Positions 8,280 through 17,242 of a DNA stretch of 64,000 bases are shown one piece after another. A program made the position numbers and the translations under genes. The stretch is from JAFANK01 sp036741695 (GTDB lineage Bacteria; Vulcanimicrobiota; Vulcanimicrobiia; Eremiobacterales; Eremiobacteraceae). The notes below the pieces were generated by a model, which did not search any database, was not told the origin of the DNA, and saw nothing but the letters and a program-made list of their open reading frames with translations. The stretch is taken from the NCBI GenBank assembly GCA_036741695.1, contig DAINRU010000005.1, positions 45,124-109,123 of the forward strand, written 5' to 3'. Position 1 is the first letter of the stretch; the number at the start of each line of letters is the position of its first letter.

Positions 8280-10179
8280 GGATGCCGTTGCCGCTCAGGC
8301 CCGCGTTTTTGATATGGAAATACGACTTAACGATGGCCTGCGCGACCGGCGCGGCGTTCACCGCGCCGAAGCCGCCGCTTTGATCCATGAAGACCACGAC
8401 GGCGATCTTCGGTTGGTCATATGGCGCGAAGCACACGAACCACGCATGGTTGCGGCCCGACGGATTATCCACCGTCGGCACGTTTTCGGCAGTACCCGTC
8501 TTGCCAGCATAGTGGAAGCCCGGGATGTAGACGTTGTGCGCCGTGCCGTAGTCGCTCTCGATCACGCCGAGCATGCCGCGGCGGATGAGCGCGAGATCGT
8601 CGTCGCTGATAGGCACGCGGCCCAGCGCTACCGGCGGAAAGCTTTTGATCGCGCGGCCGTGCGGATCGCGGATCTGGCTCGCGATCTGTGGCTGGTAGAG
8701 CGTGCCGCCATTGGCTACCGCGCTGACGACCTTGAGCATCTGGATCGGCGACGCTTCGAGATAACCCTGGCCGATGGCGACGCTCACCGTGTCGCCCGCG
8801 TACCACACATTCTTGTAGAGGCGTTGCTTCCATTGCGGCGAGGGCAGCGTCCCTGTGGTCTCGCCGGGGAGATCGATACCGGTGCGCCGCCCGATGCCAT
8901 ACGCGGCGGCGTACTTGTCGATGCGATCGATGCCGAGTTCGTGGCCGACCTGGTAGAAGAAGACGTCGCACGATTCCGTGATGGCTTGGCTGATGGTGAG
9001 CGTGCCGTGGCCACCGGCACGGTCGTCGTAGAAGATATAGCCGCCCAGGTCGAAGGCACCACCGCAGTAGCGCGTGGAGTTCGCGTCGAGCAGACCGCTG
9101 GCAAGCGCCGCCGACGACGTGATCATCTTGAACGTCGAACCGGTCGGGTACGCGCCGGAGATCGCGCGGTTGAAGAGCGAACGCAGCGGATCGTTGAGAT
9201 AGGCCTCGTATTTGCGCTCGCTGATGCCGGCCGCGAAATCGTTGGGGTCGATGTTCGGCTGGCTGACGAGCGCCAAGATCGCGCCGCTGTTGGGGTCCTC
9301 GACGATGGCCGAACCGCCGATGCGATGGCCGATGCGCTTGGCCACCTCGCGGATCTGCGCGGCCAGCGCGGTCTCAGCATCCTTCTGGAGGCGCCAGTCG
9401 ATGTTGAGCGTGAGATCATCGCCCGGCGTGGCTGCGAAGTCGCCGACCACCGCGACTGCTTCACCGGCCGAGTTGACTTTGATGCGGCGGCCTCCGCTAC
9501 GGCCGCGCAGCCACTGGTCGTACGTGTACTCGAGCCCTTCTTTACCGACGATGTCGTTGGCGCCGTAGCCGTGCGTCTTACGGGTCGCGTATTCGCTTTC
9601 GGTGATCTGGCCGACATAGCCCAAGAAATGCGAGCCCAGCGTGTGATGCGGATACTCGCGCACGGGCACGAGTTCCACCGACATGCCCGGGAAGCGCTCC
9701 GACCGCTCGGAGAACATGCCCACTTCCGCCGGGGTGAGATCGTTCGCTATGTTGATGGGACCCAGTGGGATGGCGTTCGCCAGCGAACCGAAATCTTTGT
9801 AGGTGACCCCGCTCTGACGAAGGAGACGCCGCCACATCTCGTCGGCGCTGATGCCGAGCAGCTGGGCAAGATCGGCGATCTCCGCGGAGGGATTTTGGAC
9901 CTGCATCGGCACGATCTGCACGACGAAGGAGGGCCGGTTGCGCGCGATCACGATGCCGTTACGGTCGAACAGCACGCCGCGCGGCGCGGTGACCGGGATG
10001 GTGCGCAGCTGGTTGAGGTCCGAGAGGTGTCCGAAGTAGTCTCCACGGGCGAGCTGCACGTAGGCCAAGCGCGCGAGCAATATGGCTAGAGCACACCCGA
10101 TGAGCGCGCCGAGCGCTATTGTGCGGCGCACGCGCTGCTGCAGGGCGTCTGGACGATCGTGGACGAGCGAGCCGGCCAT
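8272..10179 (-). CDS. mrdA: Penicillin-binding protein 2 (elongasome peptidoglycan transpeptidase)
   Basis: Class B PBP acting with RodA/MreBCD in side-wall synthesis. 635 residues from ATG 10179. A signal-anchor helix (residues about 20-45, ALGALIGCALAILLARLAYV) precedes the dimerisation domain (RGVLFDRNGIVIA, NRPSFVV). Transpeptidase motifs: SxxK as YPTGSTFKM, SxN position as ESCDVF (SCD instead of SxN, as in many PBP2s) and KTG as GKTGTAEN. Starts 5 bases after the mreD stop and is the last gene of the lysA-mre operon. Confidence 0.95.
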   Translation of the reverse strand: MAGSLVHDRPDALQQRVRRTIALGALIGCALAILLARLAYVQLARGDYFGHLSDLNQLRTIPVTAPRGVLFDRNGIVIARNRPSFVVQIVPMQVQNPSAEIADLAQLLGISADEMWRRLLRQSGVTYKDFGSLANAIPLGPINIANDLTPAEVGMFSERSERFPGMSVELVPVREYPHHTLGSHFLGYVGQITESEYATRKTHGYGANDIVGKEGLEYTYDQWLRGRSGGRRIKVNSAGEAVAVVGDFAATPGDDLTLNIDWRLQKDAETALAAQIREVAKRIGHRIGGSAIVEDPNSGAILALVSQPNIDPNDFAAGISERKYEAYLNDPLRSLFNRAISGAYPTGSTFKMITSSAALASGLLDANSTRYCGGAFDLGGYIFYDDRAGGHGTLTISQAITESCDVFFYQVGHELGIDRIDKYAAAYGIGRRTGIDLPGETTGTLPSPQWKQRLYKNVWYAGDTVSVAIGQGYLEASPIQMLKVVSAVANGGTLYQPQIASQIRDPHGRAIKSFPPVALGRVPISDDDLALIRRGMLGVIESDYGTAHNVYIPGFHYAGKTGTAENVPTVDNPSGRNHAWFVCFAPYDQPKIAVVVFMDQSGGFGAVNAAPVAQAIVKSYFHIKNAGLSGNGIRD

Positions 10180-10184
10180 ACGGG

Positions 10185-10763
10185 CTATCGCCGCGCGTGC
10201 GCGATCGCACGCAGCACGAGCACCACGATGGCCGCTGCGATCGAGTTCAGCACGATCTGCCACACAAGCTCGTGCGAGACGCGGTGGAAGGAGCCGCGCT
10301 CGCCAAACCCGAGCTCCATGACGGCGTAGGTGATGACGGCGCGCACGACGGTGGCGCCGGCGACCGCTGAGACGAAGACCGGCACGGAGTCTGCGAAAAA
10401 TCGAACGTTCAACAGGCCCGCGCAGAAGCCGACGAGCGTTGTGGCGAGCACGTTCGCGCCGCCGCCGCCGAGCGCGTCCTCGACAAGGCCCAAGATGAGG
10501 CCGAGCAAGCCGCCCGTGGTGATGCCGCAGCGCAGCCCGGTCCAGACGAGCAGCACGGTCACGAGACTCAGATGCGCTTCGCGCAGCGAGAATGAGCGCA
10601 GGAGCGTCGACTGAACGACGATCGCCGCGACGCCCACGAGGACGAGCACCCAAAAGCGCGGAGGGACTGAGACCTCGGCTTCCTCAGGCCGGACGCGAGT
10701 GCGTCGCTCGCCGCCTTCTGGCCGCAGACGGTCGAGCGCCCCGCTGGTCACGAACGCGATCAC
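10185..10763 (-). CDS. mreD: Rod shape-determining protein MreD
   Basis: Integral membrane partner of MreC. 192 residues from GTG 10763, which overlaps the mreC stop as GTGA. A cytosolic N-terminus of about 33 residues precedes five or so membrane segments (for example VLVLVGVAAIVVQ, LLGLILGLVEDALGG and VLNSIAAAIVVLVL). The LGLVEDAL element is typical of MreD. Assignment rests on membrane profile and position between mreC and mrdA. Confidence 0.88.
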   Translation of the reverse strand: MIAFVTSGALDRLRPEGGERRTRVRPEEAEVSVPPRFWVLVLVGVAAIVVQSTLLRSFSLREAHLSLVTVLLVWTGLRCGITTGGLLGLILGLVEDALGGGGANVLATTLVGFCAGLLNVRFFADSVPVFVSAVAGATVVRAVITYAVMELGFGERGSFHRVSHELVWQIVLNSIAAAIVVLVLRAIAHARR

Positions 10764-11578
10764 TTGCGCAGCACCAAGACATGGGTGAGGCCGCCGAAAT
10801 CCACGGCCGGCGCGACGACCGCGCTTTGGTAGAGCGCGTTATCCTTGCGGTCGATCTCGCGCACCGTGCCGATGACCACACCCTCCGGGTAGATCTCGCC
10901 TTTGCCGGTCATGACCGTATCGCCCGGTCGCACTTTGACGTCTTGGCCGATATATTTCATGCGGATATGCTGCCAGGTGCCGGTGACGATGCCCCAGGTG
11001 TGCGTGTCTTGCAAATAGGCAGGGACGTTGCTCGTGGGATCGATGATGAGCAGCACGTGCGCATCGTGCGCCCCGGTGTCGATGACGTGGCCGATCAACC
11101 CATCGCCGTTGATCACCACCGCATCCCGGCGCACCCCGTCGCGCCAGCCGCGGTCGATGGAGATCTCGCGGCGCGACCCTTCAGGCGCATACCCGACGAC
11201 GCTCGCGGCGATCGTCTGCTCGGGCATCGTCTGGGCGAGCTCGAGCATGCGCCGCAATTCGATGTTCTCGGCCGCATGCTGACGGAGCCGCTCGTTGGTC
11301 GCGGCGAGATCCTGCACTTTGCGCTCGAGCGCGGCGTTGCGAGCGGCCAGCGATCCGGCGTGCACGAGCGTGGTGAACTCGGTGGCGACCGCCGAAGTTG
11401 TCTGCGTGATCGCATCTTCCACCGGGACGATGACGGTGGTGACGATCTGATCGGTGAGACTACGCGCGCCATGGTGCGCCGCATCCAGCTCGACGAGCAT
11501 GAAGATCGATGCCGCGATGATCAGCGAGACGAAGACGAGGAGCTTTCTCTCATCCCAAAACGAAGTGATCGCCACCAC
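10760..11578 (-). CDS. mreC: Rod shape-determining protein MreC
   Basis: Periplasmic scaffold of the elongasome. 272 residues: N-terminal anchor (LLVFVSLIIAASIFMLVEL), coiled coil near residues 65-110 (ERKVQDLAATNERLRQ), then the two-beta-barrel domain with VVGYAPEGSRREISIDRG, GLIGHVIDTG and a C-terminal VREIDRKDN. GTG 11578 lies 58 bases inside the 3' end of mreB; the start is kept because it supplies the conserved membrane anchor. Confidence 0.93.
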   Translation of the reverse strand: MVAITSFWDERKLLVFVSLIIAASIFMLVELDAAHHGARSLTDQIVTTVIVPVEDAITQTTSAVATEFTTLVHAGSLAARNAALERKVQDLAATNERLRQHAAENIELRRMLELAQTMPEQTIAASVVGYAPEGSRREISIDRGWRDGVRRDAVVINGDGLIGHVIDTGAHDAHVLLIIDPTSNVPAYLQDTHTWGIVTGTWQHIRMKYIGQDVKVRPGDTVMTGKGEIYPEGVVIGTVREIDRKDNALYQSAVVAPAVDFGGLTHVLVLRK

Positions 11579-12624
11579 CTACCGATCAGTGACTGTGGGG
11601 TTGGGTATAGCGCGGCGAAAAGCGTCTTGTCGTGGAGGATCTCCGCAGCGCCGAGGGCGACGCACAGCATCGGCTCATCGGCGACACGCACCGGGATGCC
11701 CGCGATGAGCCCGATCGTCTCCGCAAGCCCCGCGATGCTGGCACCCCCGCCGGTCAGGACGATGCCATTCTCCGCGAGATCGCGCACCAATTCAGGAGGC
11801 GTCTGCTCCAAAATCGAGCGGACGACATCGACGATCTGGCCGAGCGGCTCCGCCAGTGCCGCTCCGACATCTTCCTCGCGCACCTCGAGCGTTCCCGGCC
11901 GAAGTGCTCGAGCGTCCTGCCCCATTACTCGCACCGCTGCTCTGCCGCGCGGACGACCGTAATATCCGAGCGCGATCTTCAGCGACTCCGCCGTGCGCTC
12001 GCCGATGTGGAAGCCGCGCGTGGTGCGCAGGTAGGAGATGATGGTCTCATCGAGATGGTCGCCGCCGAGCTTGAGGGAGCGAGCGGCCACCATGCCGCCC
12101 AGCGAGATGACGGCGATCTCCGTCGTGCCGCCGCCGATATCCACGACCATGCCGCCGCTGGGCTCCAAGACCTTGAGCCCGGCGCCCACCGCCGCGGCCA
12201 TCGCTTGGGGCACGAAATAGACGCGGCCAGCGCCCGCTCCACGGGCGGCCTCGCGCACGGCCTTTTTCTCCACTTCGGTCGCCGAGCCAGGCACCCCGAC
12301 GATGACCCTCGGTGGCAGAAGCGACCGGCCGCGGATCGCACGTCCCAGCAGCTGGCTGACGAGCGCCTCGGTATAGCGGTAGTTGGAGATCACGCCGTTG
12401 CGCAGCGGGCGGATGACCGTGATCGAGCGCGGTGTCCGCCCCACCATCTGTTTGGCGCCCTCGCCGACCGTGACGACCTCTCCAGAATCTGTGTCCACGG
12501 CGACGATGGTCGGTTCGATGAAACGGACGCCATAGCCACGGACGTGCACCGGCGTGTTGGCCGTGCCGAGGTCCATGCTGATCTCCGGTGCCAAGCCGGC
12601 ATAGAGGCGTTCAAACAACATCAT
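11521..12624 (-). CDS. mreB: Rod shape-determining protein MreB (bacterial actin)
   Basis: Actin-fold ATPase that positions cell-wall synthesis. 367 residues, slightly long because of an extra polar tail (ESSSSSR). Phosphate-1 loop DLGTANTPVHVRG (family usually DLGTANT-L-VYVKG), VDIGGGTTEIAVISLGG (phosphate-2) and VLTGGGASIAGL (adenosine motif) are visible. ATG 12624 overlaps the maf stop as ATGA. Its tail overlaps mreC by 58 bases. Confidence 0.95.
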   Translation of the reverse strand: MMLFERLYAGLAPEISMDLGTANTPVHVRGYGVRFIEPTIVAVDTDSGEVVTVGEGAKQMVGRTPRSITVIRPLRNGVISNYRYTEALVSQLLGRAIRGRSLLPPRVIVGVPGSATEVEKKAVREAARGAGAGRVYFVPQAMAAAVGAGLKVLEPSGGMVVDIGGGTTEIAVISLGGMVAARSLKLGGDHLDETIISYLRTTRGFHIGERTAESLKIALGYYGRPRGRAAVRVMGQDARALRPGTLEVREEDVGAALAEPLGQIVDVVRSILEQTPPELVRDLAENGIVLTGGGASIAGLAETIGLIAGIPVRVADEPMLCVALGAAEILHDKTLFAALYPTPQSLIGRWWRSLRFGMRESSSSSSR

Positions 12625-13232
12625 CGGGCGAACACATCATAACCTAGTTCGCGAACGGCCGCACCAATGCGAGCTAGCGGCAACCCCATCACGGTGTAGA
12701 AGTCGCCGCTAATAGAGGTGACGAGCATGCCCCCGCGTCCCTGGATGCCATACGCGCCCGCTTTATCCAGCGGGTCGCCGGTGGCGACGTATGACGCGAT
12801 TTCGTCCTCATGCAGGGGAGCAAACCGGACCGTAGTCGACTCGACCCCGCTTGCTTTTTGTCCGCTGGCACGATCGAAGACGACAAAACCGGTATAGACG
12901 CGGTGCTCGCGCCCGGAGAGCTTGCAGAGCATGGCGATAGCCTCCGCGTCATCTGCGGGCTTGCCGAGCATCTCGCCTCCGATCTCCACGACGGTGTCGG
13001 CGGCGATGAGCACGGGCGGTCCGCCGGCAGCGGCGAGACGAGCCTTCCCGAGCGCGTGGCGCAGGGCAACCTCGCTTGGGTCGTGGTGGGCGTCTGCCGG
13101 GTTCTCCTCGACGTAGCTGCTGCTCACCACGACGACCCGCAGGCCAAGCCCCTCAAGCAGCTCCTTGCGGCGCGGCGACCGTGACGCGAGGGCGACCTCC
13201 CGCAACACTCGAGCGCCCTCCGTATCACTCAT
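12621..13232 (-). CDS. maf: Maf-family nucleoside triphosphate pyrophosphatase
   Basis: House-cleaning hydrolase of non-canonical NTPs such as dTTP/UTP or m7GTP. 203 residues from ATG 13232, overlapping the upstream gene by 8 bases. ALASRSPRRKELL is the Maf signature; further conserved segments are LIAADTVVEIGGEMLGKP, YTGFVVF, TTVRFAPL and DKAGAYGIQGRGG. Maf genes often sit beside mreBCD, as here. Confidence 0.93.
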   Translation of the reverse strand: MSDTEGARVLREVALASRSPRRKELLEGLGLRVVVVSSSYVEENPADAHHDPSEVALRHALGKARLAAAGGPPVLIAADTVVEIGGEMLGKPADDAEAIAMLCKLSGREHRVYTGFVVFDRASGQKASGVESTTVRFAPLHEDEIASYVATGDPLDKAGAYGIQGRGGMLVTSISGDFYTVMGLPLARIGAAVRELGYDVFAR

Positions 13233-13638
13233 AGATGTGGCCGCCGACCTCGACAAAACCCGGCGCATGCCGCATGCCCAGATCGCGGTGCGTCCAGTGG
13301 AGCAGCGGCCCATACTCATTGAATGCCAGCTCGCCCTTGACGGTCACGCGCTCGCCGACGTGCACGGGAGCGACCTCGCCCACCGAGATGTTATCGGTGA
13401 CGTACAGCGGCACGTCCGAGCCGGCAGCGCGAACGTCAACGACGAAACGTTCGTGCACGCCGCTTGGACCATGGCTGTTCGGCAGCACGCTCAGCACGGT
13501 TCCTTCGACGACTTCCTCTGTGCCTGAGCGACGTGCGGCGATGTCGCGCAGCGCTGCGGCGTTATCCGCAGTGATGACGGGCTGCGCGCACGACAAAAGC
13601 CCGAGCGCGAGCACAACCAACATCACGCGCGCCGTCAC
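13225..13638 (-). CDS. DUF3465-family lipoprotein
   Basis: 137 residues. A lipoprotein-type signal (MLVVLALGLLSCAQ, lipid Cys near residue 17) precedes an OB-like domain with VEGTVLSVLPNSHGPSGVHERF, VGEVAPVHVGERVTVKGE and the DUF3465 core YGPLLHWTHRD, ending PGFVEVGGHIYE. Function of the family is unknown to me; the domain resembles a small nucleic-acid or glycan binding fold. GTG start overlaps lysA as GTGA, and the gene overlaps maf, so it is firmly inside the cell-wall operon. Confidence 0.8.
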   Translation of the reverse strand: MTARVMLVVLALGLLSCAQPVITADNAAALRDIAARRSGTEEVVEGTVLSVLPNSHGPSGVHERFVVDVRAAGSDVPLYVTDNISVGEVAPVHVGERVTVKGELAFNEYGPLLHWTHRDLGMRHAPGFVEVGGHIYE

Positions 13639-14972
13639 GCGCGCGCCTCGCCCGGGCGGGGCTCATCGAACACGTCGAGGTCGAGCAGGTGGTGGAGCGA
13701 TTCGCGCCGCGCGATGAGACGAAAGCTTCGACCGTCGGCGAGCGCGACCGCAGGACGCGGGAAACGGTTGTAGTTGCTTGCCATCGAGTAGGTGTAGGCA
13801 CCGGTGTCGGCGACTTGGAGGACGTCACCGGGCTGCGGATCGTCCAGCGGCACATCGCGGAAGAGCAGATCGCTCTCGCAGTGGCGGCCAAACACCGTAT
13901 AGCGGACATCGCTGTGTGACGACGGACGGGCCAAGAGCCTGACCGGATAGGTGGCTTCGTACAGCGCCGGGCGCGGGTTATCGGACATGCCGCCATCGAC
14001 GATCAGCGCCGTCCTTCCCGTGCCAAGTTGCTTGCGCACGACGATCGTGTACAGTGTCGTGCCGGCGCGAGCAACGATCGCACGGCCCGGCTCGACCATG
14101 AGTTGCGGACGCGTGCGTGGCGAAGCCGCAAACGTACGCTCGAGAGCCTCGTAGATCACTTGCGCCCAGGCTTCAGGGGTCGGCGCGCCGCGTTCGTCCT
14201 CGCTCGATATTCCGAGTCCACCACCGACGTTGATGACGCCGCACGGCACTCCGTGCTCGAGCTCAAGCTGCGAGGCGAAATCGACAAGGCGCTCGATCTC
14301 CTCACTGTACGAAGCAAGGTCGACGATCTGCGAGCCGATGTGGCAATGGATGCCGCGAAAGTCGAGGGCTGAACGCTCGCGCACCGCGCGGATGGCCCGA
14401 AGGGCTTGCCCGTCGGTCAAGGGGAAGCCGAACTTCGACTCTAACGCGGACGTCTGCACTTGCGATCTCGTCTGTGCCGCCACTCCAACGTTGATGCGGA
14501 CGAGCACGGGCGCAGGCGCGCCGGACGCCGCTGCCATGCGTGCCACGGACTCGATCTCAGCATGATGGTCGAGCACGATGTATCCGACGCCCGATCGCAG
14601 GGCGAGCGCCAGTTCCTGATCTGTCTTGGCACAGCCATGGAGGAGGCAGCGGCTCGCCGGAACTCCGGCCTGCAGTGCGGCCTGCAGCTCCCCCTCCGAG
14701 CAAACGTCAAGCGCTAACCCCTCGGCGTGTGCGATGTTGGCGATCGCCTTGAGGCCCAGCGCCTTCGCAGCATACACGACGTCGCAGCGCCAGCCGTCGC
14801 GTGCGAAAGCGGAGCGAAAGCGGCGCATGGTGCTGCGCAGCTGGCGTTCGTCGATCACGAGCAAGGGCGTGCCGAACTGGTGCGCGGCGTGAGCGAGGTC
14901 ACGAGCTTCAAGCGCCGACCGGTCGGAATCGCTCGTCCGGCCGTCGACCGCCTGTTCGGAGTTGTGGTTCAT
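13635..14972 (-). CDS. lysA: Diaminopimelate decarboxylase
   Basis: Fold-type III PLP enzyme converting meso-diaminopimelate to lysine. 445 residues. PLP lysine in VVYAAKALGLKAIANI; HCHIGSQI; glycine-rich phosphate loop VINVGGGLGI; EPGRAIVARAG; active-site Cys motif RHCESDLLF; ADTGAYTYSMASNYN. The C-terminal third contacts substrate across the dimer. First gene of the operon leading into maf and mre genes, joining control of the DAP/lysine pool to wall growth. A TATAGT (14983-14988, minus strand) just upstream suggests a very short leader. Confidence 0.95.
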   Translation of the reverse strand: MNHNSEQAVDGRTSDSDRSALEARDLAHAAHQFGTPLLVIDERQLRSTMRRFRSAFARDGWRCDVVYAAKALGLKAIANIAHAEGLALDVCSEGELQAALQAGVPASRCLLHGCAKTDQELALALRSGVGYIVLDHHAEIESVARMAAASGAPAPVLVRINVGVAAQTRSQVQTSALESKFGFPLTDGQALRAIRAVRERSALDFRGIHCHIGSQIVDLASYSEEIERLVDFASQLELEHGVPCGVINVGGGLGISSEDERGAPTPEAWAQVIYEALERTFAASPRTRPQLMVEPGRAIVARAGTTLYTIVVRKQLGTGRTALIVDGGMSDNPRPALYEATYPVRLLARPSSHSDVRYTVFGRHCESDLLFRDVPLDDPQPGDVLQVADTGAYTYSMASNYNRFPRPAVALADGRSFRLIARRESLHHLLDLDVFDEPRPGEARA

Positions 14973-15301
14973 GGTCCAATCGACTATAGTGAGTGTGGCG
15001 CCGCATCAAGCCGGCCGCCGTCCTTTATGCCCAATTTTCGCTCAGACGATCCTTTGTATCGTGATCTCCACGAGGCGCTTGCGTCCGGCCCTCGCTTGCG
15101 CCGGCTCGTGCGCGCCGCGGGCAACATCCGCATACTGCTCTTCGGACTTCCCGGTACTCGTCGCGCGACGCGTCCTGTGGCAACCGGTACCTTCTCCTAT
15201 CCAGCATTCGGCGCCAACTAGCTCCGCGGTCCGCGTCCACCCATGCGCAGCCGCGATGTCTTCGCGGCAAGCATCGTCCTTACCGCTGCGCGGCGTGCGC
15301 T
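14973..15301. other. Intergenic stretch between lysA and nadD with no convincing gene
   Basis: 329 bases. The only open frame of note is 15027-15221 (+), 64 codons, starting MPNFRSDDPLYRDLHEAL; it has no Shine-Dalgarno and no family I recognise, so I do not call it. A TATAGT -10-like element facing lysA lies at 14983-14988. No RNA gene seen. rsfS, a frequent nadD neighbour, is absent. Confidence 0.4.
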
Positions 15302-15910
15302 TCAGCGCGTTTGGTAGAGCTTCGCCGTCGCGATGTAGTCCGCCACCGCGTCAGGCACCAGATACCGGATCGGTTTGCCTTCGCCAACGCGCGCGCGAAT
15401 GATGCTTGCCGAGACGTCGACGAGCGGCAGGTTGAGCACGACGAAGCGCTCCGCAAGATCCACCGGCAGTGTCGCAAGCGTCGTTCCCAGACGTGAAGCC
15501 TGCGTGCCCTCTCGGGCGACCACATAGAACGTTGACAGCTCGCGTACGACTTCATCGAGCCGTCGCCAGGGCGTATCGACGAGCGAATCGGCACCTGCGA
15601 TAAAGCACAACGTAGCATCCGGGTGCGCTGCGCGCACGAGCGGCATGGTGTCGGCCGTGTACACAGGTCCGGGCTGGCGCAGCGCGGTCTCGTCAAACGC
15701 GAAGCGTGGTTCATCGTAGATGGCGAGCTCGACCATGGCACGGCGGGCGTTGGGTGGCGCGACGGCGCTGCGATGCGCGGGGTCGCCCACCGGCATGAAG
15801 AGCACGCGATCGAGCCCAGCCTCGGCGGCCACGGCGCTTGCCACGAAGAGATGCCCGACGTGGATCGGGTCGAAGGCTCCGCCGAAGATGCCCAGCCGCT
15901 CAGACGACAT
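15302..15910 (-). CDS. nadD: Nicotinate-nucleotide adenylyltransferase
   Basis: Makes nicotinic acid adenine dinucleotide for NAD synthesis. 202 residues, normal length. Nucleotidyltransferase motif GIFGGAFDPIHVGHLFVA at the N-terminus, FMPVGDPAHR, FIAGADSLVDTPWRR and the C-terminal SASIIRARVGEG. ATG 15910 shares one base with the obg stop (TGATG), so obg and nadD are coupled. Confidence 0.95.
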   Translation of the reverse strand: MSSERLGIFGGAFDPIHVGHLFVASAVAAEAGLDRVLFMPVGDPAHRSAVAPPNARRAMVELAIYDEPRFAFDETALRQPGPVYTADTMPLVRAAHPDATLCFIAGADSLVDTPWRRLDEVVRELSTFYVVAREGTQASRLGTTLATLPVDLAERFVVLNLPLVDVSASIIRARVGEGKPIRYLVPDAVADYIATAKLYQTR

Positions 15911-17163
15911 CAGAGCACGATCTCTGCGTCGCCGACGCGAACGCGATCGCCCGGCTTGGCGCCGGCTTTCTCGAGCTTGCGCCGCGCGCCGGTACGCGCG
16001 AGCGCGCGCTGGAAGTATACTTGTCCTTCGTCCGTATCGAGGTCGGTCATGGCCGCCACGCGTTCGATCTTGGTCCCGCTCAGGCGAAAGGCGCGGCCCT
16101 CTTTTTTGACGAGCACGGTCGCGTCCAGCGGCTTAGGCTTTGGCCGCAAGACGACTTCGCCTTGGCCTTCGTCCTCTGTCGCGCGCGCCGCTCGCACCGC
16201 GTTGTAGACCGCGCCCATGAGCTCGCGGATTCCGGCGCCCGTTGCCGCTGAGATGCCATAGACGCTGTCACCGACCGCCGCGCGCACCGCGGCGAGCGTC
16301 GCATCTGCGCCTGGCAGGTCTTGCTTGGAGACCGCGACGATACGCCGGACGCGCAGCAGCCGCGGATTCCAGGCGCGCAGCTCGCGCTCGATCATCTTCA
16401 GCTGCTTCACGGCGTCGGCGGGCGCAGCGGAACCATCGATGAGATGGATGAGCACGCGCGTGCGCTCCACGTGTCGCAAGAAGCGGTCGCCGAGGCCAGC
16501 GCCCTTGCTCGCGCCTTCGATGAGGCCGGGGACGTCGACCAAGACGAAGTTGGCGTCGATGTCGACGGTGACGACGCCGAGCTGCGGCTCGAGCGTGGTG
16601 AACGGGTAATCGGCGATCTTCGGACGAGCGGCGGAGACGGCAGCGAGCAGCGTCGACTTGCCGGCATTGGGTGCCCCGACGATTCCGGCGTCGGCGAGCA
16701 ATTTGAGCTGCAGATCGAGCTCGTGCTCCTCACCCGGCTCGCCGCGCTGTGCGAAGCGTGGCGCCTGCTTGACGGCTGTGGCGAAATGCTGATTGCCCAA
16801 GCCTCCGCGTCCGCCGCGTGCCACGCAGACGCGTTCGCCCGGCTGGTTGAGATCGGCGAGCAGCTTGTCACCCTCGTACACGAGCGTGCCGCACGGCACC
16901 GGGATGACGATATCGTCGCCCGTCTTGCCATGGCAGTTCTGTCCGGCGCCATGCCCGCCATGCGCCGCCGTGAAACGCCGCTTGTGGCGGAAATCGCCGA
17001 GCGTCGTGCGCTGCGGATCGGCCAGGAAATAGACGGAGCCCCCGCGCCCGCCGTCGCCGCCGTCGGGGCCGCCGCGCGGCACGTACTTCTCGCGGCGAAA
17101 CGAGACGACGCCGTTGCCGCCGTTACCACCGCGAACCGTGATGCGTGCTTGATCGATGAACAC
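15910..17163 (-). CDS. obg: GTPase Obg (CgtA), 50S subunit assembly
   Basis: Ribosome-associated GTPase. 417 residues from GTG 17163. Domains: glycine-rich Obg fold (residues 1-155, GGNGGNGVVSFRREKYVPRG), G domain (GAPNAGKSTLL; DVPGLIEGASKGAGLG; SKQD in the G4 position where NKxD is usual; SAATGAG as G5) and a C-terminal OCT domain. Placed between rpmA and nadD, the classical rpmA-obg neighbourhood. A terminator immediately upstream separates it from rpmA, so expression may rely on read-through. Confidence 0.96.
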   Translation of the reverse strand: MFIDQARITVRGGNGGNGVVSFRREKYVPRGGPDGGDGGRGGSVYFLADPQRTTLGDFRHKRRFTAAHGGHGAGQNCHGKTGDDIVIPVPCGTLVYEGDKLLADLNQPGERVCVARGGRGGLGNQHFATAVKQAPRFAQRGEPGEEHELDLQLKLLADAGIVGAPNAGKSTLLAAVSAARPKIADYPFTTLEPQLGVVTVDIDANFVLVDVPGLIEGASKGAGLGDRFLRHVERTRVLIHLIDGSAAPADAVKQLKMIERELRAWNPRLLRVRRIVAVSKQDLPGADATLAAVRAAVGDSVYGISAATGAGIRELMGAVYNAVRAARATEDEGQGEVVLRPKPKPLDATVLVKKEGRAFRLSGTKIERVAAMTDLDTDEGQVYFQRALARTGARRKLEKAGAKPGDRVRVGDAEIVL

Positions 17164-17176
17164 GAGCGTCAGCTAC

Positions 17177-17210
17177 AAAAATAAAACGGACCGACGCTAC
17201 AGCCGGTCCG
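17177..17210 (-). terminator. Rho-independent terminator after rpmA, just upstream of obg
   Basis: On the minus strand CGGACCG (17210-17204) and CGGTCCG (17193-17187) form a 7-bp GC stem with a 10-base loop, followed directly by TTTTATTTTT. It lies 32 bases after the rpmA stop and 13 bases before the obg start, so it terminates rpmA transcripts or attenuates read-through into obg-nadD. Confidence 0.85.
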
Positions 17211-17242
17211 AAGTGCACAAAGACGCAGGCCGTGCGTGACGG

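Noticed and set aside
8314..10089. 591-codon open frame on the plus strand, antisense to mrdA
   Set aside because: Exact shadow of the PBP2 gene in GC-rich DNA; Arg/Ala/Asp-rich composition and no domain.
15027..15221. 64-codon plus-strand frame between lysA and nadD
   Set aside because: No Shine-Dalgarno, no family, no neighbour support.
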